A stretch of DNA of 6,102 bases, from positions 1-6,102 of the forward strand of contig JAEZHK010000044.1 in NCBI GenBank assembly GCA_023416655.1. Reading direction: 5' to 3'. The position numbers and the translations under genes were made by a program. Below are positions 1-3,188 of the stretch, one piece after another. The notes below the pieces were generated by a model. The model worked only from the letters and a program-made list of their open reading frames with translations, ran no database searches and was not told the DNA's origin. Origin of the DNA: Bacillota bacterium (GTDB lineage Bacteria; Bacillota; Clostridia; Christensenellales; Aristaeellaceae). Positions within the stretch are counted from its first letter, which is position 1. Each line of letters starts with the position of its first letter.

Positions 1-341
1 GCGCCGTCCTCGAGCGCGGCGACCATCGCCGCCACGCGCCCGGGCTCCCACACGTCGTCCTGGTCGGCCAGCAGCAGCAGGTCGCCGCGGGCCGCGGTGA
101 GCGCCTCCTCGAACGTGCGCACGTACCCGAGGTTGCGGTCCCGGGCGACCAGCCTGATCCGCGGGTCCCCGATGCCGCGGACCCGTGCCACGGTGTCGTC
201 CGGCGACGCGTCGTCGACCACCACCACCTCGTCGTCCGGGCCGAGCTGCGCCAGCACGGACCCGAGCTGCTCGACGACCCACGGCGCACCGCGGTAGGTC
301 GCGACGCAGACGCTGAGACGGGGGTGGTGGTCGACGGTCAC
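1..341 (-). CDS. Family 2 glycosyltransferase, N-terminal part (cut by window edge)
   Basis: Encodes the first 113 residues of a GT-A-fold glycosyltransferase that would transfer a sugar from a nucleotide-sugar donor in the cytoplasm, probably for cell-surface polysaccharide. After a GTG start, the family opening (residues 9-16, LSVCVATY) leads to the nucleotide-binding segment VVVDDASPDDT (40-50) and the metal/donor-binding segment LADQDDVWEPGR (91-102). The DQDDVW form is common in rhamnosyltransferase-like GT2 enzymes, but the acceptor region is missing, so the sugar cannot be named. The GTG start is supported by a GGGAGGA ribosome binding site (346-352) and by GTGA overlap with the stop of the upstream gene, which implies translational coupling. 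Extreme GC content and third-position G/C codons point to an actinobacterium and differ sharply from everything after about 517. Family assignment is secure; substrate is unknown. Confidence 0.9.
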   Translation of the reverse strand, partial: MTVDHHPRLSVCVATYRGAPWVVEQLGSVLAQLGPDDEVVVVDDASPDDTVARVRGIGDPRIRLVARDRNLGYVRTFEEALTAARGDLLLLADQDDVWEPGRVAAMVAALEDG

Positions 342-516
342 GCGGTCCTCCCGGTCCGGCGCGCCGCGCCGCGGAGCGCGACGAGGTGCACGACGATGCC
401 GGCCACCGGGCCGGCCAGCAGCGCGACGGCGGCGCGCACCTCGAGCGCGCCGGGCAGCAGCAGCAGCGCGACCGCGAGGGCGACGGCGGTGAGCCAGCCG
501 CCCACGAACGCGCCGT
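338..516 (-). pseudogene. C-terminal fragment of a membrane protein, possibly a polysaccharide flippase
   Basis: About 58 residues of very GC-rich coding sequence are left, ending in a TGA that overlaps the GTG start of the glycosyltransferase by 4 bases (GTGA). The fragment holds two hydrophobic helices (starting GAFVGGWLTAVALAVALLLL, then VAGIVVHLVAL after a short loop) and a basic, arginine-rich tail, as at the cytoplasmic end of a polytopic membrane protein. Coupling to a GT2 gene in a surface-polysaccharide cluster makes a Wzx/MviN-type oligosaccharide flippase, or a polymerase-like protein, plausible; this is inference from hydrophobicity and context, not from motifs. The 5' part is absent because the sequence switches to the rplK start of a different genome at about 513-522. 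The open frame that runs on to 691 is an accident of the join. It is a broken piece in this assembly, not necessarily a pseudogene in its source. Confidence 0.55.
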
Positions 517-522
517 GCCGGC
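513..522. other. Chimeric junction between two genomes
   Basis: Right of this point the minus strand gives a textbook L11 start; left of it the L11 sequence stops matching and the frame moves to that of the membrane-protein fragment. Base composition changes within a few bases: 481-520 is about 80% G+C and 521-540 about 50%. The bases GCCGGC at the join fit both L11 (Ala-Gly codons) and the GC-rich gene, so the exact breakpoint is uncertain by several bases. Such microhomology is typical of assembly or ligation chimeras. No transposon end, integrase or direct repeat is visible. Confidence 0.85.
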
Positions 523-564
523 TTTGACCTGCAGCTTGATCATTGCTGTGACTTTCTTGGCCAT
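517..564 (-). pseudogene. rplK: 50S ribosomal protein L11, first 16 codons only
   Basis: Translation from the ATG gives MAKKVTAMIKLQVKAG, the nearly invariant start of bacterial L11, the protein of the GTPase-associated centre that binds 23S rRNA and is needed for RelA-type stringent signalling. The family continues with lysine and a proline-rich stretch (KATPAPPVGPALG), but here codon 17 onward reads T-A-R-S-W and becomes unrelated GC-rich sequence. About 125 of the usual 140 residues are missing. An ideal AGGAGG ribosome binding site (571-576) sits 6 bases before the ATG. Position after nusG is the standard order, and rplA, rplJ and rplL would be expected next in the true genome. Identity is very likely; the truncation reflects the junction rather than gene decay. 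Confidence 0.9.
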
Positions 565-630
565 GGGTATCCTCCTCTACATTATGTGGTGAAGCGGAAC
601 AGCCGTCTGGCTGCCCCTCCCACTCTGAAG

Positions 631-647
631 CCCGCGCGGCGCGCGGG
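631..647. repeat. GC-rich inverted repeat (7-bp stem)
   Basis: CCCGCGC and GCGCGGG flank a 3-base loop, and a further GAA/TTC pairing outside small mismatches can lengthen the stem. It lies between nusG and rplK with no T-run on either side, so it is a strong RNA or DNA hairpin but not a canonical terminator. Confidence 0.6.
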
Positions 648-662
648 AATTCAGCGTTTCTC

Positions 663-694
663 GCGTTGAAAAGCCGCTTGGGGATTTTCAACGC
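663..694 (-). repeat. Dispersed intergenic hairpin repeat, copy 1
   Basis: Arms GCGTTGAAAA and TTTTCAACGC are perfectly complementary over 10 bp around a 12-base loop (TCCCCAAGCGGC on the minus strand). A related sequence lies at 3069-3100, in the same orientation, with matching arm and loop layout. Here it sits just after the nusG stop codon. Confidence 0.6.
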
Positions 695-699
695 TCTGG

Positions 700-1227
700 T
701 TATTCGGCCCGGACGACCTCGTCGTACTCCAGGTCGACGGCGGTTTCACGCTTGAGCATCGGCACCATCACGCGCACCTTTTGAGCGCCCGCGTCAATGG
801 ACACCACCCGCCCGGTGAAGTTCTCAAAGAGGCCCGCCAGGATGCGCACTTCGTCGCCCGGCTGGATGTCGATGCGCGTGGCGACGCGGTTCTCGCCGAT
901 GGCGTTGAAGTCCAAATCGGAGAGCGGCGTCGGGCGCGACCCCGGGCCGACAAATCCCGTGACCCCGCGCGTGTTGCGCACAAGGTACCAGGATTCGTTG
1001 GTCATGATCATTCGAACCATCACATAGCCCGGCAGCAGCTTGCGCTGAACGGTCTTGCGCTTGTTGTTTTTGATCTCGACCGCTTCCTCAATGGGGATCT
1101 TGACCTCGAAGATCAGATCCTGCATGCCGTTGTTTTCAACGGACTTTTCGAGGTTGGCCTTGACCTTGTTCTCATACCCGGAATAGGTATGCACAACGTA
1201 CCACTGCGGCCCCTGAAGTTCTGACAT
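700..1227 (-). CDS. nusG: Transcription termination/antitermination factor NusG
   Basis: A 175-residue NusG, the usual bacterial length. It binds the RNA polymerase clamp, stabilises the elongation complex and, through its KOW domain, can contact Rho or ribosomal protein S10. The NGN domain (about 8-115) opens with QWYVVHTYSGYENKV and carries the hallmark RKLLPGYVMV (62-71) and VRNTRGVTGFVG (83-94). The KOW domain (about 120-175) has IQPGDEVRILAGLFENFTG (121-139) and ends with FENFTG-type and VDLEYDEV motifs typical of the family. The ATG is chosen because the ribosome binding site AGGAG overlaps the secE stop (TAAGGAG, 1233-1239), leaving only 9 bases between the two genes, so translation is probably coupled. 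Nothing essential is missing. The dispersed hairpin follows the stop codon almost immediately. Confidence 0.97.
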   Translation of the reverse strand: MSELQGPQWYVVHTYSGYENKVKANLEKSVENNGMQDLIFEVKIPIEEAVEIKNNKRKTVQRKLLPGYVMVRMIMTNESWYLVRNTRGVTGFVGPGSRPTPLSDLDFNAIGENRVATRIDIQPGDEVRILAGLFENFTGRVVSIDAGAQKVRVMVPMLKRETAVDLEYDEVVRAE

Positions 1228-1236
1228 ACTTACTCC

Positions 1237-1503
1237 TTACGTTGCCGAGCCGATGATCCACTGGGCGAACTTCGCCGCGCCGGCGTCAATGATGCCGACG
1301 ATGATTGCCATCGCCACCATGAAGGCCAGCACAACCAGCGAATAATTGATCAGTTCGGAACGGGTGGGCCAAGTGACCTTCTTGAGCTCGAAGGCCATGT
1401 TCTTGAAGCTGTTCACGACCCTCCAGAAAAGGTTCTTAAAGAACAGGCCGATCTTCTGGAAGAAGTTGGCGTTCGCCTTCACGCCCTCGTTGTCCTTCGC
1501 CAT
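1237..1503 (-). CDS. secE: Preprotein translocase subunit SecE
   Basis: An 88-residue single-span SecE, the clamp subunit that holds the two halves of SecY in the SecYEG membrane channel. The diagnostic conserved segment ELKKVTWPTRSEL is at 39-51, where a cytoplasmic amphipathic helix meets the membrane; one transmembrane helix (about 53-73, SLVVLAFMVAMAIIVGII) follows. This short form is typical of Gram-positive bacteria, unlike the three-span E. coli protein. The frame is open farther upstream to 1650, but the ATG at 1503 is preferred: it gives the family length, is preceded by GAGGAG (1512-1517) with 8-base spacing, and avoids overlap with rpmG. It lies 29 bases after rpmG and 9 bases before nusG in one apparent operon. 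Confidence 0.95.
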   Translation of the reverse strand: MAKDNEGVKANANFFQKIGLFFKNLFWRVVNSFKNMAFELKKVTWPTRSELINYSLVVLAFMVAMAIIVGIIDAGAAKFAQWIIGSAT

Positions 1504-1532
1504 GCGCCTCACTCCTCGTCCTCCGCTTAACT

Positions 1533-1694
1533 TTAGCGGGTCTCCTTGTGCGCGGTATGCTTCTTGCAGAAGCGGCAGAACTTGCTCATCTCGAGACGGT
1601 CGGGGTCGTTTTTCTTGTTCTTCATGGAATTGTAGTTGCGCTGCTTGCATTCACCGCAGGCCAGCGTAACCTTGACACGCTTATCGGACGCCAT
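1533..1694 (-). CDS. rpmG: 50S ribosomal protein L33, zinc-binding form
   Basis: Translation of this short frame gives a 53-residue protein beginning MASDKRVKVTLACGECKQRN and ending KFCRFCKKHTAHKETR, matching bacterial L33 in length and pattern. L33 sits near the E site of the large ribosomal subunit. Two CxxC pairs (C13/C16 and C40/C43) form a zinc ribbon, so this is the zinc-dependent C+ type. Some Firmicutes also carry a zinc-free L33 copy used under zinc limitation; whether this genome does cannot be seen. GGGAGGG (1702-1708) lies 7 bases before the ATG. It is the first gene of the cluster, directly behind the promoter at 1762-1791, as in the rpmG-secE-nusG-rplK order of many Gram-positive bacteria. 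Confidence 0.95.
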   Translation of the reverse strand: MASDKRVKVTLACGECKQRNYNSMKNKKNDPDRLEMSKFCRFCKKHTAHKETR

Positions 1695-1736
1695 TCGCTT
1701 TCCCTCCCACCCGGAAATATCATCATCACAACCAAA

Positions 1737-1751
1737 GCCCCCAACGGGGGC
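1737..1751 (-). promoter_or_regulatory. Hairpin at the 5' end of the rpmG operon leader
   Basis: GCCCCC and GGGGGC pair perfectly around a 3-base loop, starting a few bases after the predicted transcription start. The following bases are TTTGGTTGT, with only a short T run, so it is a poor terminator. A stem this close to the 5' end often protects mRNA from decay; that role is inference here. Confidence 0.55.
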
Positions 1752-1761
1752 AAGCTGAATA

Positions 1762-1791
1762 ACTTTATCACAGTCGAACCCGGTATGTCAA
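1762..1791 (-). promoter_or_regulatory. Sigma-70/SigA-type promoter for rpmG-secE-nusG-rplK
   Basis: On the minus strand a perfect -35 box TTGACA (1786-1791) is followed after 18 bases by TAAAGT (1762-1767), preceded by TGA as an extended -10 (TGn). GATAAA, two bases upstream, is an alternative -10 with 16-base spacing. The predicted start of transcription near 1755 gives a leader of about 60 bases before rpmG. The surrounding AT-rich stretch in an otherwise GC-rich region supports the call. Confidence 0.8.
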
Positions 1792-1849
1792 TACTTCCAG
1801 CGCGAATTGCAATACAATTTCAGTTGATTTCTTGTGAACCGGCCAACTC

Positions 1850-2932
1850 TCAGCGAGAAGGCCTTGCCCGCCGGATCTCCATCCAATTATGGGCTTTTTT
1901 AGTCTCCTCAAACCCCAGGCCGCGGTAGAATTCCTGGGCACTCGAGGTAAAGAGGAGCCACTGGTACACGTCCGAAAGCTCCGGATGGTTTAAAATGCGC
2001 TCCACCATCGCCCGGCCGACGCCCTTCATGCGGCTGTCCGGGTCGACGCACACATCCATCAGGTAGCAGAAGCGGGTCTTGTCGGAAAGCGCCCGGGCGT
2101 AACCGATCTGCCTTTCGCCCTCGAACGCGCCCACCACGAGGGTGGAATTCGCCGCGCCCTTTTCGACCTCCTCGCGGGAGATGCCAAGGCTCCAGGGCAT
2201 CTGGGCGAGCAGCGCCGACACGCGCTCAAAATCCATGTTGTCCGCACCCTCGCGCAGCGCGAAGTTCACCGTGAGGCCCGCCTCCAGCGCCTCGATGGCC
2301 GCGGGAAGCTTTCCGATGTCCGGGATCAGCATGTCCGCGCCCGCGGCGATGAGCGCGTCCCCGGAAAACGTCGTGGTGACCGCGATGACATACGCGCCCG
2401 CCGCCTTGCCCGCCTCGACGCCGCTGACGGCGTCCTCCACGACCACGCAGGCGGAGGCCGGTAGGCCCATCCCCTCAGCCGCCGCCAGGTAGATGTCCGG
2501 GTACGGCTTTTTGCGCTCCACGTCGTCCCCGGTCAGCACCGTCCGGAACGTCTCAAAGGGAATGCCTGCCACGCGCAGGTTGTGCCGGACCTTGATGAGG
2601 TCCGCGCTGGAGGCCAGCGCCATGTTCCGGCCCTGCCGCTTCAGTTCTTCCAGCATCGGCTTGGTTCCGTCGTAAACCTTCAGCTCCGCGTCCACGAGCT
2701 CCCCGTAGATTTCGTAGCATAGCGCCTTCATCGAAAGCTCGTAAGTAAACCCGTACTTTTCGCACACGCCGCCCAGAAAGCGGTTTTCGCCCATGCCGGT
2801 GAACTCTTTGAAGTCCGAAAGTTTCGCCGGAATGCCTGAGTGGTTCAGCGCCTCGCAGGCCGCGGCGGTGATCACCGGCTCGGAGTCGACCAAGACGCCG
2901 TCCATGTCGAACAGTATCCCCAGTATCTTCAT
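1850..2932 (-). CDS. HAD-family hydrolase fused to a GNAT N-acetyltransferase
   Basis: A 360-residue protein with two enzyme domains. Residues 1 to about 218 are a HAD-superfamily phosphatase or phosphomutase of the beta-phosphoglucomutase-like group: FDMDGVLVDSEP (8-19) supplies nucleophile D9 and acid/base D11, SS (108-109) is motif II, KKPYPDIY (141-148) holds the motif III lysine, and VVEDAVSG (164-171) the metal-binding acidic pair. Residues about 234-345 are a GNAT fold: MDVCVDP (292-298), the acetyl-CoA pyrophosphate loop RMKGVG (301-306), and AQEFYRGLGFEE (332-343). The start at 2932 is chosen because HAD proteins begin right before the first motif and AAGGA lies 10 bases upstream; the frame is open to 3190, but that part covers the promoter and a repeat. 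A small sugar phosphate is a likely HAD substrate; the acetyl acceptor is unknown. No stop separates the domains. It is divergent from the glucan synthase gene. Confidence 0.88.
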   Translation of the reverse strand: MKILGILFDMDGVLVDSEPVITAAACEALNHSGIPAKLSDFKEFTGMGENRFLGGVCEKYGFTYELSMKALCYEIYGELVDAELKVYDGTKPMLEELKRQGRNMALASSADLIKVRHNLRVAGIPFETFRTVLTGDDVERKKPYPDIYLAAAEGMGLPASACVVVEDAVSGVEAGKAAGAYVIAVTTTFSGDALIAAGADMLIPDIGKLPAAIEALEAGLTVNFALREGADNMDFERVSALLAQMPWSLGISREEVEKGAANSTLVVGAFEGERQIGYARALSDKTRFCYLMDVCVDPDSRMKGVGRAMVERILNHPELSDVYQWLLFTSSAQEFYRGLGFEETKKAHNWMEIRRARPSR

Positions 2933-2956
2933 CCCAGCACCATCCTTCGCGGGGAT

Positions 2957-2984
2957 ATCATACCATAGATCGACAAAAATGCAA
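2957..2984 (-). promoter_or_regulatory. Promoter for the HAD-GNAT gene
   Basis: On the minus strand TTGCAT (2979-2984) and TATGAT (2957-2962) are separated by 16 bases in an AT-rich stretch, ending 24 bases before the ATG. The -10 box matches TATAAT at 5 of 6 positions and the -35 is weaker. It lies inside the upstream open extension of the reading frame, which supports the downstream start. Confidence 0.6.
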
Positions 2985-3068
2985 CGAATTTTTAGCGAAG
3001 AAACAATACCACAAATCAACGTGCTGCCCGGGATTCCGAAGCATTTCAGGCCTACGCAGCTCTTTTTC

Positions 3069-3100
3069 GCGCCGAAAAGCCGCCTGCGGATTTTCATCGC
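3069..3100 (-). repeat. Dispersed intergenic hairpin repeat, copy 2
   Basis: On the minus strand, arms GCGATGAAAA and TTTTCGGCGC enclose a 12-base loop TCCGCAGGCGGC. The stem has one A/G mismatch and one T-G wobble, and the loop can add a CCG/CGG pairing. It matches copy 1 (663-694) at 26 of 32 positions, and like it lies outside coding sequence. It is about 90 bases before the glucan synthase start, so it may also be in that gene's leader. Confidence 0.6.
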
Positions 3101-3175
3101 TTGGTAGATCACTGGAAGGAACGCATACGACGGCGCGCATTTGTGCAAGCTTTCTCTGAACTGCGCTTTTGAAAC

Positions 3176-3181
3176 GGAGGG
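3176..3181 (+). promoter_or_regulatory. Ribosome binding site fixing the glucan synthase start
   Basis: GGAGGG sits 7 bases before the ATG at 3189 on the plus strand. This supports that start over later in-frame ATG codons such as the one in APMRLGG (residue 28), which lack a comparable site. Confidence 0.75.
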
Positions 3182-3188
3182 TCTTTTC

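Larger units (their letters stand above)
565..699 (-). promoter_or_regulatory. nusG-rplK intergenic leader with three consecutive hairpins
   Basis: In transcription order the gap carries a 10-bp perfect hairpin 5 bases after the nusG stop (663-694), a 7-bp GC hairpin (631-647) and a 5-bp hairpin CAGCC/GGCTG with a 4-base loop (600-613), then the rplK ribosome binding site at 571-576. None is followed by a run of T on the transcribed strand, so intrinsic termination is unlikely. No good -35/-10 pair is visible. The structures could be mRNA processing or stabilising elements, a ribosomal-protein autoregulatory leader, or simply an inserted repeat. Function is inference; the inverted repeats are directly visible. 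Confidence 0.5.
2933..3188. other. Divergent intergenic region between HAD-GNAT and glucan synthase genes
   Basis: These 256 bases hold the HAD-GNAT promoter near the left end, hairpin repeat copy 2 at 3069-3100, and the synthase ribosome binding site GGAGGG at 3176-3181. I see no RNA gene. No convincing plus-strand promoter for the synthase is visible; the best candidate (TTGGTA 3101, CATACG 3124) is poor. Confidence 0.6.

Noticed and set aside
338..691. A 117-residue open frame on the minus strand spanning the nusG-rplK gap and the GC-rich membrane fragment
   Set aside because: Its first half reads the hairpin-rich intergenic region and the rplK start out of frame, and only the part after the chimeric join is real coding sequence.
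631..694. Rho-independent terminator after nusG
   Set aside because: The hairpins are strong but no T-run follows on the transcribed strand, and the rplK ribosome binding site and start lie just downstream.
781..1224. Plus-strand open frame of 147 residues opposite nusG
   Set aside because: It is the antisense shadow of nusG, which is unmistakable on the minus strand.
1504..1650. 49-residue N-terminal extension of SecE
   Set aside because: It overlaps rpmG in another frame, is unlike SecE, and exceeds the normal length; the ATG at 1503 has a good ribosome binding site.
1801..1849. Terminator for the HAD-GNAT gene
   Set aside because: Only weak 5-bp inverted repeats with long loops or imperfect arms are present and no T-run follows them.
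3101..3129. Plus-strand promoter for the glucan synthase (TTGGTA, 17 bases, CATACG)
   Set aside because: The -10 matches the consensus at only 3 of 6 positions and the region is not AT-rich; support is too weak.
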